The notes under the pieces are model-generated. The model did no database searches. It had not been told where the DNA came from and worked only from the letters and a program-made list of their open reading frames with translations. From NCBI RefSeq assembly GCF_900162695.1, contig NZ_FUIH01000007.1:372001-436000 (forward strand): a DNA stretch of 64,000 nt, read 5' to 3'. Below, piece by piece: positions 17,831 to 27,500 of this stretch. The stretch is from Virgibacillus siamensis. GTDB taxonomy: Bacteria; Bacillota; Bacilli; Bacillales; Amphibacillaceae. The first letter of the stretch is position 1. Every line of letters starts with the position of its first letter. The translations under genes and the position numbers were made by a program.

Positions 17831-17959
17831 TTATCTTGCCGGATGATCACATTCGTCACAAAGGTTACCGTAGCAATCTGCTTTTTCATGCATAGCCTTA
17901 CCGCAGTTATGACACTTCTTCTTGGGCAAATTTCTGAAAAACTCAACGACGTTATTCAT
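17831..17959 (-). CDS. yhfH: YhfH-family small zinc-ribbon-like protein
   Basis: A 42-residue protein reads leftward from an ATG at 17959, preceded by GAGGAGGAT. It begins MNNVVEFFRNLPKKKCHNCG and has two CxxC pairs (CHNC and CDEC) plus one further Cys, which fits a tiny zinc ribbon. The sequence and its position divergent to yhfI match the conserved YhfH family of B. subtilis, whose function is unknown. It is short enough to be missed by automatic gene callers. A good terminator follows it. Confidence 0.78.
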   Translation of the reverse strand: MNNVVEFFRNLPKKKCHNCGKAMHEKADCYGNLCDECDHPAR

Positions 17960-18066
17960 GTGAATCCTCCTCTGAAGTATTTATTGAATACATTGTATTA
18001 TAACAGTATGCTGAATGTCAACACTGTGTTACAACAAATTTTAAAAAATAATTGAGGTGATCTTTT

Positions 18067-18798
18067 ATGAAGTTAACCATTATTGGGCAATGGGGCGGAT
18101 ATCCCGCACCAGGCGGGGCTACGTCAGCTTATTTAATCGAAAAGGATAACTTTTCATTACTGGTGGATGCAGGCAGCGGGTCATTATCCAATTTGCAGAA
18201 ATACAAAGAAGTGATGGATTTGGATGCTGTTGTACTATCACACTACCACCATGATCATGTTGCCGATATTGGAGTGTTACAATACGCTTGGCTGGTGAAT
18301 TCATATGTTACAGGACATGATGAGATTTTACCGATTTACGGTCATGCTGAAGACAAAAAAGGGTTTGAATCATTAACACATAACTGTACAGAAGGAATCG
18401 CGTATGATCCGAATGAAGAATTGAAAATTGGGCCGTTTACACTTGCATTCCAGCGGACAAAGCATTCTGTACCATGTTTTGGCATGCGCATTAGCGATGG
18501 GGAAAGTGAAATTGTATATACAGCGGACACTACTTTTACGGAAGACTGGTATGGTTTTGTGAAAGATACAGACCTGCTTATCACAGATTGCAATTTTTAT
18601 GCCGGTCAAGATGGATCAAAGGCCGGTCATATGAACAGCAGCGACGGCGCAACAATTGCCAGGGAAGCAGATGCGGGGGAACTTATACTCAGCCATTTGC
18701 CGCAATATGGCAATAATAGTGATTTGGTCAATGAAGCGAAAGAAATTTTTACAGGAATAGTTCATCTGGCAGAAGCGGGTTTGACGTGGGAGAAATAG
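18067..18798 (+). CDS. yhfI: MBL-fold metallohydrolase YhfI
   Basis: The 243-residue protein is a metallo-beta-lactamase-fold hydrolase of the RNase Z/PhnP-like branch. The metal site HxHxDH appears as SHYHHDHVAD (about residues 58-67), with later ligands in TADT and the C-terminal LSHLPQYG. The substrate is unknown; relatives act on phosphodiesters. A GAGGTGA ribosome-binding site precedes the ATG. The yhfH-yhfI-lplJ-lcfB order is as in B. subtilis, which supports the name. Confidence 0.85.
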   Translation: MKLTIIGQWGGYPAPGGATSAYLIEKDNFSLLVDAGSGSLSNLQKYKEVMDLDAVVLSHYHHDHVADIGVLQYAWLVNSYVTGHDEILPIYGHAEDKKGFESLTHNCTEGIAYDPNEELKIGPFTLAFQRTKHSVPCFGMRISDGESEIVYTADTTFTEDWYGFVKDTDLLITDCNFYAGQDGSKAGHMNSSDGATIAREADAGELILSHLPQYGNNSDLVNEAKEIFTGIVHLAEAGLTWEK

Positions 18799-18938
18799 GA
18801 CTGAATGATATATTTCTCCCAAAACATTTATCTATGTCTTAATCGTCTCAATCCGTGTCATGCCGGTACTTTTTTTTTTGCCGGGGAAGGGGATTTCCAT
18901 TACAATAAAGTTAGGATAAACTTTTGGGAGGTCACAAC

Positions 18939-19934
18939 ATGAAATTTATTGATAATAAAGGCATAACAGATCCAACCATAAATCTTGCACTGGAAGAATA
19001 TGTGCTGCAAAACTTTGGTGAAAAGGATACATATTTGCTGTTCTATATTAACAAACCGTCCATCATTATCGGGCGAAATCAGAACACAATTGAAGAGATA
19101 AATACCAATTATGTGGATGAGAACGGGATAAAAGTGGTTCGCCGTCTGTCCGGCGGCGGTGCTGTTTATCACGATGAAGGAAACCTTAACTTCAGTTTCA
19201 TTACAAAAGATGACGGCGAAAGTTTTCAGAACTTCGCTAAATTCACGAAGCCGATGGTTGAAGCGTTAAACAATCTTGGCGTGCCAGCAGAATTACAGGG
19301 GCGGAATGACCTTGCTGCGAACGGACGGAAAATTTCGGGGAATGCGATGTTCTCCACAAAAGGACGCATGTTCAGCCATGGCACACTAATGCTTGATTCG
19401 GAAATAGAGAACGTTGTTTCCGCATTAAATGTGAAAATGGAAAAAATAAAATCAAAAGGAATCAAATCCATCCGCAGCCGTGTAGCAAACATTTCCGAAT
19501 TTATGGATGAAAAAATCACGATGCATGAGTTCAAAGAAATGATTTTACGTTATATCTTTGATGTGGAAGATGTAAAGGATGTTCCACGTTACGAACTGAC
19601 TGATGAAGATTGGGAAAATGTTCGTCAGATTTCCAAAGAACGCTACCAGAACTGGGATTGGAACTATGGAAAGTCACCGAAATTTAATATCCAGGAGTCC
19701 CATAAGTTTGATGGGGGGCTTGTTGATGTTCGGCTGGATGTGAAAAACGGTCTTATTGAAAACTGTAAAATTTATGGGGACTTTTTCGGGGTTGGTGAAG
19801 TTAAAGACATTGAACAGAAGCTTATCGGTGTGCGTCACGAACGAAAAGCGATTGAAAAGGCACTGGCTGATGTTGATGTTCCGCATTACCTTGGAAAAAT
19901 TTCCAAAGAAGAATTTGTTAACTTGTTATATTAA
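18939..19934 (+). CDS. lplJ: Lipoate-protein ligase LplJ
   Basis: LplJ activates free lipoate with ATP and transfers it to the lipoyl domains of GcvH and 2-oxoacid dehydrogenases. The 331-residue protein has the BPL/LPL catalytic fold with RRLSGGGAVYHDEGNLNFSF and the GRNDLAANGRKISGNA substrate loop, plus the C-terminal accessory domain. A TTG at 18924 is in frame, but it forms part of the GGGAGGT ribosome-binding site; ATG 18939 is preferred. Confidence 0.93.
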   Translation: MKFIDNKGITDPTINLALEEYVLQNFGEKDTYLLFYINKPSIIIGRNQNTIEEINTNYVDENGIKVVRRLSGGGAVYHDEGNLNFSFITKDDGESFQNFAKFTKPMVEALNNLGVPAELQGRNDLAANGRKISGNAMFSTKGRMFSHGTLMLDSEIENVVSALNVKMEKIKSKGIKSIRSRVANISEFMDEKITMHEFKEMILRYIFDVEDVKDVPRYELTDEDWENVRQISKERYQNWDWNYGKSPKFNIQESHKFDGGLVDVRLDVKNGLIENCKIYGDFFGVGEVKDIEQKLIGVRHERKAIEKALADVDVPHYLGKISKEEFVNLLY

Positions 19935-19944
19935 ATTCATTAAG

Positions 19945-19980
19945 CAGTTCACCGAATATATTGGTGAACTGTTTGTTTTT
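19945..19980 (+). terminator. Terminator of lplJ
   Basis: CAGTTCACC (19945-19953) pairs with GGTGAACTG (19963-19971), followed by TTTGTTTTT. Confidence 0.8.
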
Positions 19981-20117
19981 CCAATCAAAAACATACCCCT
20001 CCGCCGGGGATTCAGGTTATGGTTTTAAACAAGAATGTCAGCGCTTCCACTTGTAATATGTCCAATGCTATTTTATACTTTAAATAGTTTAAAAATTATA
20101 AAGTTTGCCGAAAAAGA

Positions 20118-20145
20118 AAAAAGACTAAGGGGTCTTTTTAAATTT
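20118..20145 (+). terminator. Short terminator-like hairpin
   Basis: AAAAAGAC (20118-20125) pairs with GTCTTTTT (20132-20139) before a T-rich stretch, just upstream of the FadR site. It could be a second terminator or part of the lcfB leader. Confidence 0.35.
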
Positions 20146-20158
20146 TTTACCCATGAAA

Positions 20159-20176
20159 TGAATGGCTATTCATTCA
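20159..20176. promoter_or_regulatory. FadR operator upstream of lcfB
   Basis: TGAATGGCTATTCATTCA fits the Bacillus FadR (YsiA) palindrome TGAATGAnTAnTCATTCA in nearly every position. It lies 28 nt before the lcfB start, consistent with acyl-CoA-relieved repression of fatty-acid degradation genes. Confidence 0.75.
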
Positions 20177-20203
20177 TATATCAGGCAGAGGAGAGAAGAT
20201 ACG

Positions 20204-21742
20204 ATGAATATTACAGAACAACTGAGTGTAACAGCAAAAGAGCATCCGCAAAAAAACGCATATGTATTTCAGGATTCTACGACTAGTTATATGGAACTGG
20301 AGGGGATGGTCTCCAAGTTTGCATCCAGCCTGCATGATCTAGGCTATCGGAAAGGGGATCATATTGCGCTTGCAGTTGGAAACAGTCCGTATTATGTCAT
20401 TGCAATGTATGGTGCACTGCGGATTGGAGCGATTGTTATACCGATTAACCCGATGTACATGCCGAGTGAGCTTGGCTATATTTTAAAAAATGGTGATGTC
20501 AAGGGTATAATTACGATGGATATACTGATGGAGAAGTTCGAGGGAATCGCGGATCAGTTGCTAAATGTTGAACATTACATCGTATGTGATACCGGATCAA
20601 GTAAATCGTTTGCTGAAAGTTCACTTGCCCTGAAAATGAAATCATTTACGGAATTAACCAAGGCGGGAAGCATGAACGTTGATTTGCCGGAAATGGATGA
20701 TGAGGACACAGCGATCATTCTGTATACATCCGGAACAACAGGTAAACCAAAGGGTGCGATGCTTTCCCATAAAAACATTTACTCCAACGCAAAAGATACG
20801 GCGGATTATTTGTCGATTAATGGGGATGATTGTGTCGTTGCAGCATTGCCAATGTTTCATGTGTTCTGTTTAACCGTTTCGTTGAATGCCCCTCTAATGA
20901 ACGGCGGAACGGTACTGATTATGCCGAAATTTTCACCGCAGGAAATATTCAGGGTTACTTCTGACCAAAAGGCAACCATTTTTGCCGGTGTCCCAACTAT
21001 GTACAATTATTTATTGCAAAGTGCTGAAGGCCATACGGACGATTTTGCCGGAATCCGGTTGTGCATTTCCGGTGGTTCATCCATGCCGGTTGCATTGCTG
21101 AAAAATTTTGAGGAAAAATTTAATGTGCGGATTTCTGAAGGTTACGGGCTGTCTGAAGCATCACCGGTTACTTGTTTCAATCCGCTGGACCGCCCCAGAA
21201 AGCCCGGATCTATCGGGCAGAACATCCTAAATGTTGAAAATAAAGTGATGAATGAATTTGGTGAAGAAGCAGCGGTGGGTGAAGTTGGCGAATTGGCTGT
21301 TCGCGGACCGAATGTTATGAAAGGCTATTACAAGCTGGATGAAGAGACCGATATGGCATTACGCGGTGGCTGGTTGTATACAGGGGATATGGCACGGATG
21401 GATAATGAAGGGTACTTCTATATTGTTGACCGAAAAAAGGATATGATTCTGGTGGGAGGTTACAATGTTTATCCGCGTGAAGTGGAGGAAGTGCTGTATG
21501 GCCATCCCGGTGTAGAGGAGGCAGCTGTAATCGGTGCCCCGCATCCGGAGACGGGCGAATCGGTTGTCTGTTTTGTCGTACCGAAAGATCCAGCATTGAA
21601 AGAAGTTGTTTTACACGAATTCTGTGAAGCGCATCTGGCAAAATATAAGGTCCCATCCCGTATTGAATTCATGGAAGAATTGCCAAAGAACACAACGGGA
21701 AAAGTGTTGCGGAAAAGCCTTCGTGACAAAGTGAACCAATAG
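20204..21742 (+). CDS. lcfB: Long-chain fatty-acid-CoA ligase LcfB
   Basis: This is a 512-residue ANL-superfamily ligase that forms acyl-CoA from fatty acid, ATP and CoA for beta-oxidation. The AMP-binding P-loop is ILYTSGTTGKPKGAML (about residue 165); GYGLSEASP, YTGDMARMD and DRKKDMILVGGYNVYPREVE are core motifs, and the catalytic Lys lies in KNTTGKVLRK near the end. An upstream in-frame ATG at 20162 falls inside the operator, so ATG 20204 behind GAGGAG is chosen. It corresponds to B. subtilis LcfB (YhfL). Confidence 0.9.
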   Translation: MNITEQLSVTAKEHPQKNAYVFQDSTTSYMELEGMVSKFASSLHDLGYRKGDHIALAVGNSPYYVIAMYGALRIGAIVIPINPMYMPSELGYILKNGDVKGIITMDILMEKFEGIADQLLNVEHYIVCDTGSSKSFAESSLALKMKSFTELTKAGSMNVDLPEMDDEDTAIILYTSGTTGKPKGAMLSHKNIYSNAKDTADYLSINGDDCVVAALPMFHVFCLTVSLNAPLMNGGTVLIMPKFSPQEIFRVTSDQKATIFAGVPTMYNYLLQSAEGHTDDFAGIRLCISGGSSMPVALLKNFEEKFNVRISEGYGLSEASPVTCFNPLDRPRKPGSIGQNILNVENKVMNEFGEEAAVGEVGELAVRGPNVMKGYYKLDEETDMALRGGWLYTGDMARMDNEGYFYIVDRKKDMILVGGYNVYPREVEEVLYGHPGVEEAAVIGAPHPETGESVVCFVVPKDPALKEVVLHEFCEAHLAKYKVPSRIEFMEELPKNTTGKVLRKSLRDKVNQ

Positions 21743-21751
21743 TTGACTGGG

Positions 21752-21780
21752 TGCTCCTGATCCGGAGCATCTTTCTTTTT
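21752..21780 (+). terminator. Terminator of lcfB
   Basis: TGCTCC (21752-21757) pairs with GGAGCA (21764-21769), followed by a T-rich tract. Confidence 0.7.
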
Positions 21781-21832
21781 GCATAAATACACCGCCATCC
21801 AGGCATACTGCTACTAAAAAGGATGGTGCTGA

Positions 21833-21970
21833 ATGAAGAAAGATCAAACGTTACCGGAACTGGCAACATTTACACTGTTGAATCCCGATTTCCATGCTCA
21901 TGTCGATCAGGTGACTGAAAATCCTCAGGATGACACGCATGACAGCAGCAAAGATACGTCATCAGATTAA
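21833..21970 (+). CDS. Small acidic protein upstream of comK
   Basis: A 45-codon frame opens with ATG at 21833 behind AAAAAGGATG. The product starts MKKDQTLPELATFTLLNPDF and has an Asp/Ser-rich, probably disordered tail. I do not recognise it. It occupies a position where B. subtilis has a different small gene (yhzC) next to comK, but no homology to that protein is evident. Spacing to comK is about 120 nt, so it probably has its own transcript. Confidence 0.45.
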   Translation: MKKDQTLPELATFTLLNPDFHAHVDQVTENPQDDTHDSSKDTSSD

Positions 21971-22094
21971 TAATAGGAAAATATTATCAAAAATGTGTTG
22001 AAAATTGCAAAAACGATACCATTTCTGTGTAAAATCTGGTAAATTAGTAGTAGGCCTTTTTCTTTTTCCTGAAACAGGGAAAGGATGAATTCAG

Positions 22095-22628
22095 ATGAGT
22101 AACATGGAGTTTAATGATTTTTATTCTCCGACACACGAAGTAACCCCTCTCACAATGGCAGTTTTGGCACAATTTGATATGGATGGAAACTCCAGGACGT
22201 GTGTATTGGAGGAGCAGACCGACTATACGGTACTAGTCTCTTCAAGCAAGATCATCGACAATGCGTGCAAATATTTCGGAGCAAGTCTCCGCGGCAGGCA
22301 GGACGGGACGCGTGATATCTGCGGCCTTACACACAAGGCCCCCATTGCTGTCGATCCTTCCAGTGGCATGTACTTTTTTCCAACAACCTCACCTGCAAAT
22401 CCCAAATGCTCATGGATTGCCCATTCCCATATAGATCAGGTGTCGAAGGTGGATCAAAATGAGACAGAAATCCTTTTTAAAAATGGCAGACGAATTACAA
22501 TTCCGGTTTCATATGGCTCCATGCTCAATCAGATACAGCGCACCGCACAGTTCAGATATCTGCTCGATAACCGGATTAAGTATTTGCTGAAGCAGAATGG
22601 TGAGATGGTGGCAGAGCCTTTTGCATAA
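22095..22628 (+). CDS. comK: Competence transcription factor ComK
   Basis: ComK is the master activator of late competence genes for DNA uptake and binds AT-rich AAAA-N5-TTTT boxes as a tetramer. The 177-residue product aligns along its length with ComK, with landmarks TMAVLAQFDMDG, KIIDNACKYFGASLRGR, THKAPIAVDP, YFFPTTSPANPKCSWI and the C-terminal NGRRITIPVSYGSMLNQIQR. The coding sequence is intact. A plausible promoter TTGCAA (22005)-17 nt-TGTAAA precedes it. Neighbours yhjD, yhjE, sipV and addBA match the B. subtilis comK region. The last 53 nt overlap the convergent yhjD. Confidence 0.93.
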   Translation: MSNMEFNDFYSPTHEVTPLTMAVLAQFDMDGNSRTCVLEEQTDYTVLVSSSKIIDNACKYFGASLRGRQDGTRDICGLTHKAPIAVDPSSGMYFFPTTSPANPKCSWIAHSHIDQVSKVDQNETEILFKNGRRITIPVSYGSMLNQIQRTAQFRYLLDNRIKYLLKQNGEMVAEPFA

Positions 22629-22965
22629 GTTCCTGGATAATGACTTCCACCTTTTTACGGATAGCCGGATTGAAGTAATTCCGTTTTTCCTCGCGGCCAT
22701 TACACAGAAAAAGAAAAGATGAAAATGAATCATTCTTATTTAATGTAACGACTTTCAGTTTGTGATTCTGCATGTCTTTTCGCAATTGTCTGCGTTCATT
22801 TGATGCTTCCGTATTCATTTTTTCCAGAAGTCCCATGTAGGGCTCCTTTATTTTAAACGATCCATTTTGGATATGTTGAATATCCTGCTGTATAACAACC
22901 ATTGCCATCGAGAGAAACAGAAAGCGTGACGCCAACCGTAATTCTTCTTCATTAAGACAACGCAT
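22576..22965 (-). CDS. yhjD: YhjD-family protein
   Basis: This 129-residue cytoplasmic protein of unknown function begins MRCLNEEELRLASRFLFL and is mostly helical and charged, resembling B. subtilis YhjD, with which it also shares position. GGAGGGG precedes the start. The 3' end overlaps comK by 53 nt in convergent orientation. Its promoter carries a LexA-type box, so induction by DNA damage is expected. Confidence 0.72.
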   Translation of the reverse strand: MRCLNEEELRLASRFLFLSMAMVVIQQDIQHIQNGSFKIKEPYMGLLEKMNTEASNERRQLRKDMQNHKLKVVTLNKNDSFSSFLFLCNGREEKRNYFNPAIRKKVEVIIQELMQKALPPSHHSASANT

Positions 22966-22983
22966 GATGACCCCTCCAATAAT

Positions 22984-23033
22984 CGAACGTTTGTTCTAAA
23001 ATTATTATATGATAAAACCACTAAAAAATACAA
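22984..23033 (-). promoter_or_regulatory. LexA-controlled promoter of yhjD
   Basis: On the minus strand TTGTAT (23033-23028) and TATAAT (23009-23004) are 18 nt apart. CGAACGTTTGTTCT (22984-22997) just downstream of the -10 contains the GAAC-N4-GTTC SOS-box core of Gram-positive LexA. Confidence 0.7.
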
Positions 23034-23165
23034 TAAAAAAGTTTACGGAAAGAAAAAGGCCTGAATTTATTGCTATGCAGATGACAAGGTTTAATTTAAA
23101 ATAAAAATAGATAAGCTAGACAATGCAGCATTTAATTGTTTCAGATGAATAGGGGACTTTGTCGA

Positions 23166-23816
23166 ATGTATTTGTTTAATCTCAGCATAGCTAATTGGAG
23201 AACGTTATTGGAGCAGGACAAGCTTGATGAATATATTATGCAGTTGCTCCAACAGTATGAAAGTTTCGGACCACTGCCAGGGATTATTCTTCCGTTTTTG
23301 GAAGCTTTTTTGCCGTTTTTGCCGTTAGTCGTGTTTGTGTTTGCTAACGCTGCGGCATACGGGCTTCTGGAAGGCTTTTTATTATCGTGGGCAGGAACAA
23401 GCTCAGGAGCGATACTGGTGTTTTTAATTGTGCGAAGGCTTGGGGACAAAAAACTGTTTATGTGGATACGAAAAAATAAACAGGTCCGTAAAGTTACAGC
23501 CTGGGTGGACCGGCACGGGTTTGGGCCGCTGTTTCTGTTGATGTGTTTTCCGTTTTCCCCATCTTCCGTTATTAATGTTGTTTCGGGTTTGTCCAACATA
23601 AGCAAACAGCAATTTATTCTTGCGGTTTTACTCGGAAAGTCAGTGATGGTTTTTTCCATATCCTATGTTGGATCAAGCATATGGGAATTTGCCCAAAAAC
23701 CGGTAAAAACGATTATTGTAGGTGCTTGTATTGTGTTGTTCTGGCTGATTGGAAAGTTTATCGAGAAACGGCTGCAGCATAAAGCTTTGGTCAAAGAACT
23801 GTCTGATAAGGATTAG
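23166..23816 (+). CDS. yhjE: TVP38/TMEM64-family membrane protein YhjE
   Basis: The product is a multi-pass membrane protein of about 216 residues of the DedA-like TVP38/TMEM64 (VTT domain) group. The domain core is visible as PGIILPFLEAFLPFLPL followed by the conserved FGPLFLLMCFPFSPSSVINVVSGLS. Relatives are proposed lipid scramblases or proton-coupled transporters; the role here is unproven. In-frame TTG 23136 and ATG 23145 lack spacing to a ribosome-binding site, while ATG 23166 has AGGGGA 9 nt upstream. The yhjE-sipV order matches B. subtilis. Confidence 0.82.
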   Translation: MYLFNLSIANWRTLLEQDKLDEYIMQLLQQYESFGPLPGIILPFLEAFLPFLPLVVFVFANAAAYGLLEGFLLSWAGTSSGAILVFLIVRRLGDKKLFMWIRKNKQVRKVTAWVDRHGFGPLFLLMCFPFSPSSVINVVSGLSNISKQQFILAVLLGKSVMVFSISYVGSSIWEFAQKPVKTIIVGACIVLFWLIGKFIEKRLQHKALVKELSDKD

Positions 23817-23872
23817 AAATAGTTCGAATTGGGTATGATGGACAATGAGAAATGATTCTGGAGGAAAATCAA

Positions 23873-24424
23873 ATGATACGAAAATTTTTTCTGAAAATCA
23901 TACCCGTTGTCGTCTTGGCTGCTGCATTGGCATTTGTATTCAGATCTTATCTGTTTGCCAGCTATGTAGTAGAAGGTGAATCAATGGAACCGACGCTTTA
24001 CGATGGAAATATGCTCATGGTAAATAAAGTGGTATACGATTTGTCGGATGTTGACCGCTTTGATGTGATTGTATTTCATGCCAATAAACAAACGGATTAT
24101 GTGAAGCGGGTGATTGGTTTGCCTGGTGACAAAATTGTGTATAAAAACGATAAACTCTTCATAAATGGTGATTATGTGGAAGAAAAGTTTCTGAAGCCAT
24201 ATAAAAAGGTCAGTGCTGCGGAACCATATACGGAAGATTTTACATTAAAGGGAACTACCGGAAAAACAACCGTTCCCAAAGGCAAACTGTTTGTCATGGG
24301 TGATAACCGCGATAACAGTCTGGATAGCCGCAAATTTGGTTTTGTATCACAGGACACACTTGTTGGAAAGGTTGATATTACGTATTGGCCGGTTTCCCAG
24401 CTGCACTTATCATTTGCCGATTGA
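23873..24424 (+). CDS. sipV: Signal peptidase I (SipV-like)
   Basis: This type I signal peptidase cleaves Sec and Tat signal peptides at the outer membrane face. One N-terminal membrane anchor (about 5-27) is followed by the nucleophile Ser37 in EGESMEPT and the general base Lys78 in DYVKRVIGLPGD; the MGDNRDNSLDSR box closes the fold. The length of 183 residues fits the single-anchor Bacillus type. ATG 23852 is in frame, but GGAGGAAA is correctly spaced for ATG 23873. Confidence 0.9.
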   Translation: MIRKFFLKIIPVVVLAAALAFVFRSYLFASYVVEGESMEPTLYDGNMLMVNKVVYDLSDVDRFDVIVFHANKQTDYVKRVIGLPGDKIVYKNDKLFINGDYVEEKFLKPYKKVSAAEPYTEDFTLKGTTGKTTVPKGKLFVMGDNRDNSLDSRKFGFVSQDTLVGKVDITYWPVSQLHLSFAD

Positions 24425-24447
24425 CAGTAAAATAATTATAAGAAAGC

Positions 24448-24483
24448 CTCTATCTCTGTTAAAATAGGAGATAGAGTTTTTTT
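24448..24483 (+). terminator. Terminator of sipV
   Basis: CTCTATCTC (24448-24456) pairs with GAGATAGAG (24468-24476), followed by seven T. Confidence 0.85.
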
Positions 24484-24508
24484 CGTTCGATAAAGGGAGG
24501 GAGCCACT

Positions 24509-27500
24509 TTGGGATTGCGATTTTTACTTGGCCGGGCCGGTACTGGAAAGAGCGGCCGCATCTTAGATGAGATAAAAGATAATTTGACGGATAACCCGCA
24601 TGGTAAATCAATTTTTTATATTGTGCCTGATCAAATGACATTTCAGCAGGAGTATGCATTATTTAAGGATAATAAGATACATGGAAGTATCCGTGCACAG
24701 GTCGTGAGTTTTTCCCGCCTGGCCTGGCGTGTTCTGCAGGAAACAGGCGGAGGCACCCGCCAGTTCATCAGTTCAGTCGGGATTCAGATGATGCTCCGTA
24801 AAATTATCGAGGAAAAAGAAACGGATTGGCATATTTTTCAGAAGGCATTGGAAAAGCAAGGTTTTCTGCAGCAGTTGGAAGGAATGATAACTGAATTTAA
24901 GCGCTACCGGATTACACCGGATATGCTGGATGGGCAAATTGAACAGATCAATCAATTTGTACATAAAGAATCAGGGGAGGCTGCATTGACCGGTAAATTG
25001 CAGGACCTTGTCTACATATATGAACGGCTTACAAGCGCATTGAAGGATAACTATATTGATAGTGAGGATCAGCTTCAACTGCTTGCAGATAAGATTGCCG
25101 ATACGTCTGTATTGCAAGACGCGGACATTTATCTGGATGGTTTTCACCGGTTTTCACCGAAAGAGCTGCTTGTTGTTGAAGAGCTCCTGAAGAAATGTAA
25201 ATCGGTTACGGTGGCACTGACTACAAATACCCCTGTTGCAGATGGGATGTCCGAGCTGGACTTATTTTACCAGACGAAAGAAACGTATCAGAATCTCCGC
25301 GCGATTGCTCAGGAGAATGGAATTGGCATGGAAGATTCGGTAGTTATGGATGTGGAAAACGGTAAATTTAAAGATCGGCCATATTTTCAGCATTTGGAGC
25401 AAAACTTTGATGTTCGTCCCGCTCCGGAATACAGTGGGGACGTACCAGTACAAATTGCTGAAGCGGTGCACCCGAGAGCTGAAGTGGAAGGGGTAGCACA
25501 GGAAATATTGCGACTTGTCCGGGAAGAAAACTATCAATTTCGGGATATGGCCGTATTTGTCCGGCAAACTGATATCTATCATGATTTGATTGCGACTATT
25601 TTCAATGATTACGAGATTCCGGTGTTTCTCGATGAACGGCGTACGATGATGAATCATTCACTGATTGAATTAATTCGATCTGTACTGGATATTGTGGAAG
25701 GAAACTGGCGCTATGATGCTGTTTTTCGTGTATTGAAAACCGGATATATCCCTGCTGACAATCCTAAATACCCGCTTACCGATGATGCGATTGATGAACT
25801 GGAAAACTATGTGCTGGAATACGGTATTCGGTCACGCGAGCGGTGGATGAACAAGCAGGAATGGCTGTTTCAGCGTTTTCGGGGCTTTGAGCAATCGGCA
25901 CAGACTGATACGGAAAAAGCAACACAGGAACGGATTAATACGTACCGGAATCAGGTGGTCCGGGCACTCCGGAAATTTGACCGGGATATACGGGATGCAG
26001 CAACAGTACAGGAACTGTGTGAAACGGTTTATCTGCTGTTGGAACAATTGGAAGTCCCGCAGCAACTGGAGAATATGCGTGAAATGTTCGATGATGCCGG
26101 TCAGATAGAGAAGGCACGTGAACAGGATCAGGTATGGAATGCGGTCATTCAGCTGTTTGATGAAATGGTTGAGATGGCAGGGAATGAACCAATGACACTG
26201 GAGACATTCCGTGCTGCACTTGATGCCGGGTTTGATTCACTGACATTTGCCCACGTCCCGCCAAGTATGGATCATGTTATTGCCGGTACGATTGATCGTT
26301 CCAGGATCAGCGGGATGAAATGTGCATTTTTGCTTGGCGTGAATGATGGAACATGGCCAATGAAGCCGCAGTCTGAAGGAATTATTAATGAACACGAACG
26401 GGAATTGCTTGCCGGTCACGGCGTACAGTTGGCTGAATCCAGCAAACGTCAGCTGTTGGACGACTGGTTTTATATGTATATTGCCTTTACTGCAGCAAGC
26501 GACTATCTTTGGGTCAGCTACCCGTTAAGTGATGAAGAAGGCAAGTCGAAAATGCCATCCCAGATGATCAATCGGATGGAGGACCTTTTCCCAGTCCTTC
26601 GTGATCACTTATTGCTGCAGGATCCGGATGAGTTAACGGAAGCAGACCGATTTATCACATCACCGGTTAAAACAAGGGCAGCTTTAACTGCACAACTGGC
26701 ACGCAGCCGGAAAGGGTATCCGGTTAAACCTGTCTGGTGGCATGTGTTGAACTGGTATATACACCATCATCCGAAATACGGAACGACCTATACGATTCTC
26801 CAAAGTCTGTATTACCGGAACAGACCGGTCAATTTAACAAAAAGGACTACGGAGGAATTGTATCCGAAACAAGTGAAGGCTAGTGTTTCCAGGCTGGAAA
26901 CGTATTATCGCTGTTCATATCAGCACTTTGCCAAATACAGTCTGAAGCTTGACGAACGGAAAACATATAAATTGGATGCACCGGACATCGGGCAGCTTTT
27001 CCATGAGGCATTGAAAAAAATTACCGAATGGATACAGGAAGAAGGCAGCGATTTTTCAAAGATTACGAAACAGGACAGTGCGGGCTATGCCAAAAAAGCG
27101 GTAGATAATCTGGCACCAATCCTGCAGCATCAAATTTTGCATAGTTCGAATCGTTATAAATATATTCAGCAAAAATTGCAGGAAGTCATTACAAGGGCCA
27201 CGTATATTTTGAGTGAGCAGTCCAGACAGAGTGAATTTTCACCAGTAGGATTGGAACTTGGCTTCGGATTTGATGAGAAAACGGGAGGACTTCCACCGGT
27301 AACTTTGCCGCTTGAAAATGGATTTGAACTGATGCTGCGCGGCCGGATTGACCGTGTCGATAAAGCACTGAATCATGACGACCTGTTTTTGCGGATTATT
27401 GACTATAAATCCAGTGCCAAAGGATTGAATTTGCTTGACGTTTACTACGGTCTCGCCCTGCAAATGCTGACATACCTTGATGTTGTTTTATCGCATTCCG

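Noticed and set aside
17843..18055. 70-codon plus-strand ORF
   Set aside because: It is antisense to the better supported yhfH gene and covers the divergent promoter region.
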